DNA from: Burkholderiales bacterium
Lineage (GTDB): Bacteria > Pseudomonadota > Gammaproteobacteria > Burkholderiales > Nitrosomonadaceae
DNA: 64,000 bases
Direction of reading: 5' to 3'
Assembly (NCBI GenBank): GCA_024235795.1
Contig: JACKLR010000003.1
Coordinates: forward strand, 248,001 to 312,000
Shown here: piece by piece, positions 43,687 through 52,901 of the stretch
Numbering within the stretch: the stretch's first letter is position 1
Layout of the letters: each line of letters starts with the position of its first letter
Program-made: the position numbers and the translations under genes
The notes under the pieces: generated by a model
Told to the model about the DNA's origin: nothing
The model's input: the letters and a program-made list of their open reading frames with translations, nothing else
The model's database searches: none

Positions 43687-44376
43687 TTATGAACGATAAA
43701 CTCTGCTATATTGTACTTCATGCTGCATCGAGAGTATGGATAAACCAGGTGCCCAATTGGACAATTCATTATCTGGCAGATTCTGTGCACGATGCGCTAC
43801 TGTTTCAATTTTCGGATGGAGAGAAAGCAGTAACCGCTGACCTGAAACCTGACCGAGCGGGACAGATTTTACACATACCAGCACCTGATTCTCGACAATG
43901 GAAAATAATAATCCCAGCATTGCCGCCTCATGTGAAATCTCCAATGCAATCGCTGCATAGGCAAAAGCAGTCGGCAATGGAACTTCAGCTTGATTTGACA
44001 TGATCTTTTGCAATGATTTATCAGCAATTCTTAGGTCTAGAACTAACTTGTTCAGCGAATACCCCATTTGAATGGTTTCGGCACGAAACTCATTTGTGTC
44101 ACGGGCCGCAAGAAAACGTTCTGTCCAGCAAGTAACACTCTTTTCATCGCGATTTGAAAATGCCTTTAATAAGCGCCAGAATATGGGAGCCTCAAAATCG
44201 GCTACTATCGATAAAGATTCTGCAATCCAGGCATGCGCAGATTCTTCATCCTTAACATCGCCATTTTCAATGGCCGCCTCCAGTCCTTGAGAATAGGTAT
44301 ATGCCCCAATCGGTAGCGATGGACTGACCAGCTGGAACAACCGAAGTAGCTCTGTGTTTTGTTTCTCGCTAACCAT
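43687..44376 (-). CDS. ureF: Urease accessory protein UreF
   Basis: A 229-residue all-helical UreF that bridges UreD and UreG on apo-urease. SPSLPIGAYTYSQGLEAAIENG is the family signature; ETIQMGYSLNKLVLDL is also conserved. The start is 254 bp downstream of ureC, an unusually wide gap where ureE often sits in other operons. Confidence 0.93.
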   Translation of the reverse strand: MVSEKQNTELLRLFQLVSPSLPIGAYTYSQGLEAAIENGDVKDEESAHAWIAESLSIVADFEAPIFWRLLKAFSNRDEKSVTCWTERFLAARDTNEFRAETIQMGYSLNKLVLDLRIADKSLQKIMSNQAEVPLPTAFAYAAIALEISHEAAMLGLLFSIVENQVLVCVKSVPLGQVSGQRLLLSLHPKIETVAHRAQNLPDNELSNWAPGLSILSMQHEVQYSRVYRS

Positions 44377-44630
44377 TTTTACTTCGAACGCTTTATATTT
44401 TTTTCTATGAATTGAAGAAAACTGAATGCATTATTAAGCGATTTATTAAAACCCATCTTAACGTAGATTTTGTTGATCACTATAGTTGTTCACGTAAAGC
44501 TATAAATTCAGTAGTAATGCTCTGTTTTATTTCGTTTTATCATGTCAACACTCGCTACAGATAACCAGTAAAAGGACAATTCTGAGTCCTTTTACCGGCG
44601 GGTATACATAATATGCACAGTTTTAAAATA
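44377..44630 (-). other. ureC-ureF gap with a perfect hairpin
   Basis: A 254-bp gap containing GTAAAAGGAC (44568-44577) and its exact inverted copy GTCCTTTTAC (44586-44595), an 8-nt loop and no U tract, so more likely an mRNA processing or stability hairpin than a terminator. No coding potential. ureE, usual here, lies instead at 52902. Confidence 0.5.
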
Positions 44631-46337
44631 TTAAAATAAGAAATACCGTTGCGCTAGTGGAAGCGTATCAGCAGGCTCACATGTCAGCAGTTCACCGTCG
44701 GCACGGACTTCATAGGTTTCTGGATCGATTTCCATTTTAGGCGTTGCACCATTGTGGATCATATCCTTTTTGCGCAAACCTCGAGTGTTTTTAACTCCGA
44801 TCAATGGCTTCTCGGTTTGAAGCTGATCGACCAAGCCTGCCGCCAAAGAGGCTTCAGAGACAAATGTATAGCAGGTGTTCCTAAGCGCTGTTCCATAGGC
44901 CCCAAACATGTATCGATAGTGAACAGGTTGAGGAGTGGGAATTGAAGCATTCGGATCGCCCATCAGTGAAGCAGCGATCATACCACCTTTCAGCACCATT
45001 GATGGCTTGGCGCCAAAGTGTGCGGTCCTCCACAGTACTAAATCGGCATATTTGCCAACTTCAATCGATCCTACCGCATGTGAAATACCGTGGCATATTG
45101 CCGGATTAATCGTATATTTTGCGATATAACGTTTGACTCTAAAATTATCGTTTCTGGCGGAATCTTCTTTGAGTGCGCCGCGTTGTACTTTCATTTTATG
45201 TGCAGTTTGCCAGGTTCTGGTAACGACCTCACCGATACGCCCCATCGCTTGAGAATCTGATGCCATCATGGAAATGGCGCCGATATCGTGCAAAATATCC
45301 TCTGCTGCGATGGTTTCTTTACGGATACGTGATTCTGCAAACGCCACATCTTCAGGAATACTTGGACTTAAGTGGTGACAAACCATGAGCATATCCAGAT
45401 GCTCGTCCAGTGTATTGCGGGTATAGGGACGTGTTGGATTGGTCGATGACGGCAATACATTCTCAAGTTCAACAACTTTCATAATATCTGGTGCATGTCC
45501 ACCACCCGCGCCTTCGGTATGAAACGTGTGGATTGTTCTATCCTTGAATGCTTTGATTGTATTCTCCAGATAACCGCCCTCATTAATCGTATCAGTATGA
45601 ATGGCGACCTGCACATCCATTCTGTCGGCAACCGACAGACAATTATCTATTGCGGCGTAGGTCGTGCCCCAGTCCTCATGCAGCTTCAAGCCACATGCAC
45701 CGGCCAGTACCTGCTCTTCGTTCGGCGTCGGCAAACTGACATTTCCTTTGCCAAAGAATCCGGTATTCATAACCATTCCATCAGAAGCTCTCAGCATGGA
45801 TTGAATATGCCATGGACCAGGAGTACAGGTTGTAGCTAATGTTCCGACGGCGGGACCGGTGCCACCACCTAACATTGTGGTAATACCATTCATCATCGCA
45901 TCTTCTTCCTGTTGTGGACAGATAAAATGAATGTGGACATCTAAAGCACCCGCTGTAAGTATCTGCCCTTCACATGCAATAATTTCTGTAGCAGCACCGA
46001 TAGCCATCGTTACACCGGGTTGTATATCAGGATTACCCGCTTTACCGATAGCGGCAATTCTGCCGTTTTTTATACCAACGTCTGCTTTAACAATGCCCCA
46101 ATGATCAATAATGATCGCGTTGGTAATCACTGTATCCATGACGTCCGCATGATTACGTTGCGACTGTCCCATCCCGTCACGGATAACTTTACCACCACCA
46201 AATTTAACTTCTTCTCCATATGTGGTGTAATCATTTTCAATTTCTATAAACAGTTCCGTGTCTCCCAGACGAACCCTGTCTCCGGTTGTTGGGCCCATCA
46301 TTTCGGCGTATGCCTGGCGCGAAATTTTAAAACTCAT
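44631..46337 (-). CDS. ureC: Urease alpha subunit
   Basis: Catalytic subunit of nickel urease, 568 residues from the start at 46337 (MSFKISRQAYAEMMGPTTGDRVRLGDT), with an AGGGGAGC ribosome-binding site. Ni ligands and active-site residues: HVHIHF, carbamylated Lys in LKLHEDWG, HTDTINEGG, HTEGAGGGHAPD and Asp in SDSQAMGRIGE; mobile flap MVCHHLSPSIPED. A longer in-frame start at 46445 would add 36 residues and overlap ureB. Confidence 0.97.
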   Translation of the reverse strand: MSFKISRQAYAEMMGPTTGDRVRLGDTELFIEIENDYTTYGEEVKFGGGKVIRDGMGQSQRNHADVMDTVITNAIIIDHWGIVKADVGIKNGRIAAIGKAGNPDIQPGVTMAIGAATEIIACEGQILTAGALDVHIHFICPQQEEDAMMNGITTMLGGGTGPAVGTLATTCTPGPWHIQSMLRASDGMVMNTGFFGKGNVSLPTPNEEQVLAGACGLKLHEDWGTTYAAIDNCLSVADRMDVQVAIHTDTINEGGYLENTIKAFKDRTIHTFHTEGAGGGHAPDIMKVVELENVLPSSTNPTRPYTRNTLDEHLDMLMVCHHLSPSIPEDVAFAESRIRKETIAAEDILHDIGAISMMASDSQAMGRIGEVVTRTWQTAHKMKVQRGALKEDSARNDNFRVKRYIAKYTINPAICHGISHAVGSIEVGKYADLVLWRTAHFGAKPSMVLKGGMIAASLMGDPNASIPTPQPVHYRYMFGAYGTALRNTCYTFVSEASLAAGLVDQLQTEKPLIGVKNTRGLRKKDMIHNGATPKMEIDPETYEVRADGELLTCEPADTLPLAQRYFLF

Positions 46338-46407
46338 TTTTTCTGCTCCCCTTGATTGTTTTTCCTGTGGTTGTTTATCCTCTGATTGTTTTTTATCAGC
46401 GGTTTGA

Positions 46408-46722
46408 CTAAACAAGCGAGCCCATAACTTTTTGGTTAAATCCATAGACTATTCTGCTCCCGGCTAGATCAACTAGCTCAACGGTACGTTCCTGACCTGG
46501 TTCAAATCGAATCGCTGTGCCCGCCATAATATTCAATCGCATGCCATACGCCTCTTGCCGATCAAAATTTAGTGCTGAATTCACTTCATAAAAATGAAAA
46601 TGCGAACCAATTTGTACTGGACGATCACCAGCATTGGTAACCCGGATAGTTTTGGTACGGCGACCAGCGTTCAATTCAATTTCACCTGCTTCGATAATGG
46701 TTTCTCCTGGGATCATGCTCAT
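46408..46722 (-). CDS. ureB: Urease beta subunit
   Basis: A 104-residue structural subunit. Starts MIPGETIIEAGEIELNAGR (after one extra MS) and contains SHFHFYEVN and YGMRLNIMAGTAIRFEPGQ, all diagnostic. Begins 19 bp after ureA. Complete length for a separate beta subunit. Confidence 0.97.
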   Translation of the reverse strand: MSMIPGETIIEAGEIELNAGRRTKTIRVTNAGDRPVQIGSHFHFYEVNSALNFDRQEAYGMRLNIMAGTAIRFEPGQERTVELVDLAGSRIVYGFNQKVMGSLV

Positions 46723-46741
46723 CTTCTCCTTCTATGAGTGG

Positions 46742-47044
46742 TTAGGATATTGGATTATGAACGGTTACCAGCTTGGTACCATCCGGAAACGTTGCTTCAA
46801 CCTGTATGTCGTGGATCATTTCAGGAACTCCTTCCATGACATCTGCACGCGTTAGTACGCGCGCGCCTTCAGACATTAATTCGGCTACTGTCCGTCCATC
46901 ACGAGCACCTTCCAGAACGGCGCATGTAATCAATGCAATTGCTTCGGGGTAATTCAGTTTTACACCGCGTGCCTTGCGTCTCTCCGCAAGTAACCCCGCA
47001 GTAAATATTTGAAGTTTATCTTTTTCTCTTGGCGTTAAGTCCAT
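46742..47044 (-). CDS. ureA: Urease gamma subunit
   Basis: A 100-residue gamma subunit starting MDLTPREKDKLQIFTAGLLAE with EAIALITCAVLEGARDGRTV and PEMIHDIQVEATFPDGTKLVTVHNPI, all diagnostic. Urease here has separate gamma, beta and alpha chains, the usual bacterial form. It lies 79 bp after ureD. Confidence 0.97.
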   Translation of the reverse strand: MDLTPREKDKLQIFTAGLLAERRKARGVKLNYPEAIALITCAVLEGARDGRTVAELMSEGARVLTRADVMEGVPEMIHDIQVEATFPDGTKLVTVHNPIS

Positions 47045-47123
47045 AGTCTTCTCCTCAGTAATAGCTCATCAAAAAAGCTTGGGTTAAAAATATATACTGA
47101 GATTACCAACGTGCCGGTATTCT

Positions 47124-48152
47124 CTAGGTATTCCACATGCGCGGCACTTCTGCTTTACGTCCAAGTAAAGCTGGTCGCAAATTGTGCCAAATCTTCAACA
47201 TGACTTTGCGTGCAACTTCACTCGTGTCTCCTAGATAACGGGCCACTAAAACGGATTTCACTTGCGAGATCCCGACATACCCGGAGCCGTTTGCGATAGT
47301 GCTTGCATCTTCGCGCAATGTTTGAATTAAATCGTTCGAAGGCGTCTTATCACTAACCGCGATCAGTGTTGCACAAACTGTCTTGCCGGCTAATATGAGC
47401 GGACTTCTGGTACCGTCACTTCCGCCGACTAAATTGAGTTGCTCATGCCAAATCAACTTATCGTCACGGCTTATATTGACCTGCTGCCTGATTCGACCGT
47501 CAGTAAAAGACTCGCCAAAAGCGGTACGGCCAAAGCAAAATATTTCACACCCTATATAAGTTGAATTTTTTGCCAGAGTCACGTTATGATCGAGTTCCAC
47601 ATGTGCATGATCAAAAAATATCGTTTCTTGCGGCAACCATTCGAGCGAACCACCGGTTTTGATATCAAGTTGCACACGTTGATATGAAACATGGCCATTT
47701 GCTTTGTACCATTTTGCTGCGCCCGGTGTCGTTATCTGTACATTTGCATCAGTATCGGCATAGCTGGAGATTTCAAGTCTGTCGCCACCAACCACGCCTC
47801 CCGGTGGATGCACGATGACAACATGGCATACCTCAGGACCTTCGGGATAAAAAGGTTTTTGTACGTATAATTGGCCAAAATGATCGCGCCCAACTAATCT
47901 GCATTTTCCTTCTTCCTTTCTGAATGCTAGCGAAATGCTTGCGTCAGGCTTTGTATCTGTCGTTGAGAACACCAGATTATGTTGCTGCTGTGATTTATTG
48001 TCGCGTTTTGAATCTTGTGATATGTGCGCTGTACTCAGCTTGTTCATTGGTGGAACAAGCGAATTTTGTTCGGATATTTTTTTTTTGTGGATATTAGAAT
48101 ACATGGAAGATCGATATGCTTGATTTGTGTAAGTGAATTTTTGTAAACACAT
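47124..48152 (-). CDS. ureD: Urease accessory protein UreD
   Basis: Accessory scaffold for nickel loading; the core VQKPFYPEGPEVCHVVIVHPPGGVVGGDRLEI and TPGAAKWYKANG are diagnostic. The first ~65 residues are a long, Ser/Lys/Gln-rich leader without family match; starts at 48104 or 48047 (internal Met) would be closer to the usual length. It is the first gene of ureDABCFG, preceded by a GTATGA-N15-TCATAC dyad. Confidence 0.9.
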   Translation of the reverse strand: MCLQKFTYTNQAYRSSMYSNIHKKKISEQNSLVPPMNKLSTAHISQDSKRDNKSQQQHNLVFSTTDTKPDASISLAFRKEEGKCRLVGRDHFGQLYVQKPFYPEGPEVCHVVIVHPPGGVVGGDRLEISSYADTDANVQITTPGAAKWYKANGHVSYQRVQLDIKTGGSLEWLPQETIFFDHAHVELDHNVTLAKNSTYIGCEIFCFGRTAFGESFTDGRIRQQVNISRDDKLIWHEQLNLVGGSDGTRSPLILAGKTVCATLIAVSDKTPSNDLIQTLREDASTIANGSGYVGISQVKSVLVARYLGDTSEVARKVMLKIWHNLRPALLGRKAEVPRMWNT

Positions 48153-48270
48153 TCAGTGCATTTGACAACCCCTGAAAACAATTGCTTCTTCAATTATCTT
48201 TCGAGTCAAACCTTACTCTCAATTATGTCCAAAGTAAACAAATAAAATACAAAAACTTACATAAATTTTT

Positions 48271-48297
48271 GTATGATTTTTTTTGAGTTCTTCATAC
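48271..48297. promoter_or_regulatory. GTATGA-N15-TCATAC dyad, candidate NikR operator of the urease operon
   Basis: Both half-sites match the Escherichia coli NikR consensus exactly, but the spacer is 15 bp instead of 16. It lies about 120 bp upstream of ureD. A second, degenerate copy with the same spacing occurs at 37492. With nikR on the same island, NikR control is plausible. Confidence 0.5.
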
Positions 48298-48334
48298 TCA
48301 AAATAGTCAGGTGTTCTCTCGGATGGAAATTGCA

Positions 48335-48369
48335 GTCAGCCCATCAAAATAGATTTTTAATGGGCTGAC
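48335..48369. terminator. Hairpin at the 3' end of the porin gene
   Basis: Perfect 10-bp inverted repeat GTCAGCCCAT / ATGGGCTGAC around a 15-nt AT loop, directly downstream of the porin stop. No U tract follows on the minus strand, so termination type is uncertain. Confidence 0.45.
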
Positions 48370-48379
48370 AATAAGCCGA

Positions 48380-49858
48380 CTAAATTTGTATCTGGAATGA
48401 CAGTTTAAATACATTTACTTTTTCACCAAATGCATCAGGTGCATAATTCAAGCCTTTGGTAAACAAGTCCCCATACTGGTAATACGCTGATATGCGCGCA
48501 TTGAAACCGTCAATAATATAATTCACACCACCCTCGACTTCTTCACGGTTACTGCTGTTATCAGGCTGAACGCTGGTATATCTGCCATAGGGCTGGAATT
48601 GACCAATTCCGATTTTGGTGGGAATCAAATACAATCCGGTAACGGTCCAGGATTGCCCATCAAAAATACAAAAACAATCCGGATCAGCGAAAGCTCTTGT
48701 GTCATAGTTTGCATAAAACTTCTTGTATTCGCCGTTAACAGTAAACACACCGAGATTCTCGGGAAGTACTTTCTCAAACAACACATCTGTGACCAGACCA
48801 AGAAAATCGCCTCGACTGGCTACGGAACCTGCCCCGTTATTCTGATAAGCAAAACCAAAAGCCACAGCAAGAATATCGCCGGCTGTGCCGTAATAGGTAC
48901 TGCTGGTATAGTAACCTGGATTATTTTCAGGATTCAAGAAATTATAGGTTACACGACCTGCCCATTTTACGTCATCTCCTTGATTGGGGCCCAGATTATT
49001 CTTTGAAGACAAACCTCTGTAAACACCGCCTGCATAGCTGAGCGTACCAGGAACAAATCTTGGCTCGACGCTTCCCCAGATTGTGCCGCCATCATCACGG
49101 CCATACCGTCCTGCGCCCCCGGCACCAAAATGGGTACTAAAGTCACTCGGAAAGAAAGGCGTTTTAAAAGGGTCGTGGGTAGCCTGGAAATAAGGACCGC
49201 TCAATTCTCCACGTTCAGTTGGTACCAGCATGCGTCCGCCCCAAATATTGAAATGACTGTTATATTCAAATTTACCAACCGCATCCAGCACCGTAAATAG
49301 GATTTTAGGGCTGTCACCTGGATGGGTATTATTACACCAGAAACATTCGGTATTAAATTCGAATTTGATATAGCGGTGAATCTGACCATTGACGTAGATA
49401 CGGGCATTGTCATTGCTGTAACGATCCCGATAATTATTCTGCGCATTTTGCGCCCACACGCCCGAACCCCGATAACCGGCACCTATTGTCAACCACCGAT
49501 AGTCATCATACTCCATTCGAAATTTGAATTTATCAAAGCCGACTTTTACGTCACCTATTTTGGCATGGTTGGCTTTGAAGTCATTGCCCCGAAGCCACCA
49601 GTCAAGTTTTTCTCTGTCACCAACATCACCTGCTCTGTCACCAACACCACCTGTTTCGTCATGACCGGGATCGGGTTTAAAGTCATCCGCATGGGCGTTC
49701 GACATTAGAACTGTGATAATCAATAAAACCATTGCCAAAACAAAGGTGAGATAGTTGCTCTTTGGTCTATTATCTAAACTAAAGCCGTCCGGCTTACTTC
49801 CCAGAATGCTACCGTCAGGCCTGGATTCGCGGTACGTCCGCTCAATATTAATCTTCAT
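48380..49858 (-). CDS. Outer-membrane porin, probable urea or nickel-route porin
   Basis: A 492-residue outer-membrane beta-barrel. A signal/TM segment (residues ~36-56) is followed by a mature part beginning DDFKPDPGHDETGG and a succession of amphipathic strands rich in Gly/Tyr (YRWLTIGAGYRGSG, WGGRMLVPTERGEL). It resembles phosphate-selective (OprO/P) and short-chain-amide porins in general pattern. The first ~35 residues may be an overlong start. The C-terminus ends FQIQI, slightly atypical. Substrate inferred from context. Confidence 0.7.
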   Translation of the reverse strand: MKINIERTYRESRPDGSILGSKPDGFSLDNRPKSNYLTFVLAMVLLIITVLMSNAHADDFKPDPGHDETGGVGDRAGDVGDREKLDWWLRGNDFKANHAKIGDVKVGFDKFKFRMEYDDYRWLTIGAGYRGSGVWAQNAQNNYRDRYSNDNARIYVNGQIHRYIKFEFNTECFWCNNTHPGDSPKILFTVLDAVGKFEYNSHFNIWGGRMLVPTERGELSGPYFQATHDPFKTPFFPSDFSTHFGAGGAGRYGRDDGGTIWGSVEPRFVPGTLSYAGGVYRGLSSKNNLGPNQGDDVKWAGRVTYNFLNPENNPGYYTSSTYYGTAGDILAVAFGFAYQNNGAGSVASRGDFLGLVTDVLFEKVLPENLGVFTVNGEYKKFYANYDTRAFADPDCFCIFDGQSWTVTGLYLIPTKIGIGQFQPYGRYTSVQPDNSSNREEVEGGVNYIIDGFNARISAYYQYGDLFTKGLNYAPDAFGEKVNVFKLSFQIQI

Positions 49859-50156
49859 TCATAAATCTCCCTTTAATTGATGATGACAGATAGAACACAA
49901 GCACTTTGAGGAAATTAAGCAAAAAATTGTTATCAACAGTTTTTCTAAGAAGCATGCATGTCAAGGATGGAACAAAACTGACAGTTTCAGCCGACAGACA
50001 TCACACAAATCAATTTTAGATTGCGTTGAACATATTTGTTATTGCTGCTGAATATAGCGCTAAAATTTTTTAAAGTAAATATTAAATATCAAAATAATAC
50101 AAGACACTATACAGCCACATCAGTAAACATATTTCTAATCCTGGCTGCAGAACCGC
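49859..50156. other. Gap between porin and ABC permease genes
   Basis: About 300 bp holding the porin promoter and the 3' end of the metal ABC operon. Very AT-rich around 50030-50105. No gene or clear terminator seen. Confidence 0.4.
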
Positions 50157-51083
50157 TTACTCATTTTTTGTTGGCGTTCCATCGGCATCGATTCGTGTGC
50201 GATGTCTGTTGTCACGCGGATGGGAATGAATCAAATTGCCGTGGCGGTGCATATTGACTTGCAACATTCTTTTTTCCCGAACATGCCTGATTAAAACGGC
50301 GAAACAGAATATCAGCGCACCAAACAAAACAATGGTTGCACCCGATGCTATGTTAAACGCATAACTGAAGTACATGCCGCCAATCCCGATCAAGGCACCA
50401 ACAGCAACAGAATATAATTGCATTGCGCTAAAACTATCCGTCATCATGCGCGTTGTCATTGCAGGGATTATTAAGGTAGCCGCTATCATTGTTACGCCAA
50501 CGATGTTCATGGAAATGATAATGGACAGTGTCAGCAGCAGTGCAAATAATAATTGCACAACTTCTGTTTTAATACCAAAAATCTGCGCTGCTTCGTTATC
50601 GAAAGTTGAAAAAAGTAGCGGCCTGTACATAAAAAACATCATTGTCATCGTCAATGCAGTAACCAATCCAATCAGAATCAAATCGAAATCCGTAATACCA
50701 AGAATGTTGCCAAACAAAACAGAATCAAGACTCCGATTCAAAGAGCGTTGTTGACTGATGATAGCTACCCCCAGGGCAAACATAGCGGTTGTTACAATAC
50801 CAATAGCCGCATCGGACTTAATATTTTTATTTTTCGTCATCTGATTAATCAATAGTGCTGCAACCAAGCCCATGGCACCTGCGCCGACATAAAAATTAAA
50901 GTTGAACACAAATCCAATGACCGCACCGCCAAATGCTGCATGTGATAAACCATGCCCGACATAGCTCATGCCTCGTAAAACAACATGCACGCCAATTAAT
51001 CCACACAAAGCTCCGACCATGGCTGCAGCCAGTAAGCCGTGACGGAAAAAAGCGTAATTGAGCGGTTCGAGAAAAAATTGCAT
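50157..51083 (-). CDS. Metal ABC transporter permease (ABC-3 family)
   Basis: A 308-residue ZnuB/MntB-type permease with about eight TM helices (FFRHGLLAAAMVGALCGLIGVHVVLRGMSYVGHGLSHAAFGG). The C-terminal ~40 residues are soluble with His/Arg (VNMHRHGNLIHSHPRDNRHR), possibly metal-binding. Its start lies nine bases after the ATPase stop. Fourth gene of ureE-SBP-ATPase-permease. Confidence 0.88.
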   Translation of the reverse strand: MQFFLEPLNYAFFRHGLLAAAMVGALCGLIGVHVVLRGMSYVGHGLSHAAFGGAVIGFVFNFNFYVGAGAMGLVAALLINQMTKNKNIKSDAAIGIVTTAMFALGVAIISQQRSLNRSLDSVLFGNILGITDFDLILIGLVTALTMTMMFFMYRPLLFSTFDNEAAQIFGIKTEVVQLLFALLLTLSIIISMNIVGVTMIAATLIIPAMTTRMMTDSFSAMQLYSVAVGALIGIGGMYFSYAFNIASGATIVLFGALIFCFAVLIRHVREKRMLQVNMHRHGNLIHSHPRDNRHRTRIDADGTPTKNE

Positions 51084-51091
51084 TGATTCGA

Positions 51092-51877
51092 TTAAGGATC
51101 ATGATTTAGTTTTAAAGGCGTACTATTGGCGATCAAATAATAGTCACCATGCTTGATAATGATGATATCGCTGCCGTATGTTTTACCCAGGATCTCATTG
51201 GTAAAAATATCGCCAGGACGACCTTCTGCAACCACCCCATGATTAAAGCAAATTACCCAGGGCAGATGCGAGGCAACAGCATTGAGATCATGCGTTGTCA
51301 GCAAAATCGTCATGCCTTGACTGTTAATGTCGCCAAGTAGGTGCAGCACTTCGTGCTGGGTCTTGATATCCACACCGGAAGTCGGTTCGTCAAGTACTAA
51401 CAATTGTGGATTATTGATCAGTGCGCGCGCCAGAAATGCGCGTTGGCGCTGCCCTCCTGAAGTATGCGCGATATGCTGGTGCAAGCAATTATAAATACCC
51501 AGTTTTTCAGCTAGATCATAAATTTGTTCCCGTTCTTCTTTACTTTTCCATGGCAAAAGGCGCTTGTTGGTATAAAGTCCCATCATGATGACTTCCTCCA
51601 CGGTAACAGGAAAACTCCAGTCGACGCTTTCAAGCTGGGGAACATAGCCGATTTTTCTACCGCATACTTCATTGACCGGTCTTTTGTTTAAAAAGACTTT
51701 TCCGGAAAATACAGTTTGGGTACCCAGAATAGTTTTCAACAGGGTTGTTTTGCCACAACCTGTGGGGCCCACTATACCGGCAAATTGACCCGCATGAATT
51801 TTAAGTGATAAATTCGAAAATACGACGGTACTCTCATAACCGGCTGTTACATCAACCAAGTTAATCGCAGGATTCAT
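51092..51877 (-). CDS. Metal ABC transporter ATPase
   Basis: A 261-residue ATPase of the ZnuC/MntA group: Walker A GPTGCGKTTLLKT, Q-loop VPQLESVDW, signature TSGGQRQRAFLARAL, Walker B LLVLDEPTSGVD, switch THDL. Starts nine bases after the binding-protein stop, and the permease gene starts eight bases on. Complete. Confidence 0.92.
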   Translation of the reverse strand: MNPAINLVDVTAGYESTVVFSNLSLKIHAGQFAGIVGPTGCGKTTLLKTILGTQTVFSGKVFLNKRPVNEVCGRKIGYVPQLESVDWSFPVTVEEVIMMGLYTNKRLLPWKSKEEREQIYDLAEKLGIYNCLHQHIAHTSGGQRQRAFLARALINNPQLLVLDEPTSGVDIKTQHEVLHLLGDINSQGMTILLTTHDLNAVASHLPWVICFNHGVVAEGRPGDIFTNEILGKTYGSDIIIIKHGDYYLIANSTPLKLNHDP

Positions 51878-51886
51878 CCTGCTTTT

Positions 51887-52855
51887 TTACTGTACAAGAT
51901 TGCTGGTATCGACATGTGCCGCACAATCCGGATTTCCTCCAAGCGCTTCCGACATTATCGTCATGTTATTAACCATCATGCCAATAAAAGAATCGTTGGG
52001 TTTCTCAGGCAACTCGTCATCTGATAATTCATCAACAAAATTAGCGCCTGATTCACGTGCAATCTGTTCCATAATTTTGCTTGGAAATACTTCCGATCCA
52101 AAAATAGCCGGAATTTTTTCATGCCTGATTTGCTCGATAATACGTATTACCTCACGAGGGCCAGGTTCAGTAAAACTTGCCGGCTGGATAGCTGCAATCA
52201 CTTTCATACCATAGCGTGGCGCGAAATAAGCAAAGGAGTCGTGATACGTGACCAGCTTCCGGTTATTTTCCGGAATAGATTTTACGCATGCAAAAATCGC
52301 TTCATCCAGTTGTTTTAATTTGGCAAGGTAGACCGAAGTATTGTCTGTAAAAGCATCCTTGTGTTGTGGGCTAAGTTCAACCAGGCGGTCGCGAATAATT
52401 TCTGCGTACTTCATTGTCAAAGCGATATTAGGCCAGAGATGGGGATTGGGGTGACCGTGTTCGCGCGGAAAACTAAAATCATATTGCCATTCTTCCTCTC
52501 GCAGAACGCTGTTACCCAAATGTACAATGGTAACGTCGGCTTTTTTAACTTTTTCAGCCAGCTTAATCGTGGGTATTTCCAGGTCCAGGCCATTCACAAA
52601 GATAATATCTGCAGCAGCCAACGTTTTTGCATCCGCTGGTATGGGTTCAAAAGTATGCGAATCCATTCCATTTGGAACAATTCCAACCACGTGCACACTA
52701 GCGCCGCCTATATTTTCCACAATATTGGTAATAGGTGGCACCGTTGTAGCAATACGTATCTTTCTGTCCGGTTCATCAGCATATACATGGTTTAGTACCC
52801 AAAAAAAAGCGAGGGATACCAGCAATTTATGTGCATATAGTTGCGATCTTTTCAT
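51887..52855 (-). CDS. Metal ABC transporter substrate-binding protein (cluster A-I)
   Basis: A 322-residue periplasmic binding protein with signal peptide (~1-26, ending NHVYADEP). Metal ligands expected for this cluster: His in MDSHTFEP, His in NPHLWPN, Glu in IFGSEVFPS and Asp in NFVDELSDDELP; an H-H-E-D set is more Mn/Fe-like than Zn-like. A short His-rich loop (REHGHPNPH) lies between. Encoded 46 bp after ureE, so nickel is a strong candidate substrate, though not shown. Confidence 0.85.
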   Translation of the reverse strand: MKRSQLYAHKLLVSLAFFWVLNHVYADEPDRKIRIATTVPPITNIVENIGGASVHVVGIVPNGMDSHTFEPIPADAKTLAAADIIFVNGLDLEIPTIKLAEKVKKADVTIVHLGNSVLREEEWQYDFSFPREHGHPNPHLWPNIALTMKYAEIIRDRLVELSPQHKDAFTDNTSVYLAKLKQLDEAIFACVKSIPENNRKLVTYHDSFAYFAPRYGMKVIAAIQPASFTEPGPREVIRIIEQIRHEKIPAIFGSEVFPSKIMEQIARESGANFVDELSDDELPEKPNDSFIGMMVNNMTIMSEALGGNPDCAAHVDTSNLVQ

Positions 52856-52901
52856 AGCTATCGTTTTATTGGTTTTTTGCTAAACAGTATTACGTTCTCT
52901 C

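Noticed and set aside
44568..44595. Intrinsic terminator between ureC and ureF
   Set aside because: The stem is perfect but no T tract follows on the transcribed strand, so I list it only as a hairpin.
48271..48297. Treating the GTATGA dyad as a proven NikR site
   Set aside because: The spacer is one base shorter than the established operator, so it is kept as a candidate only.
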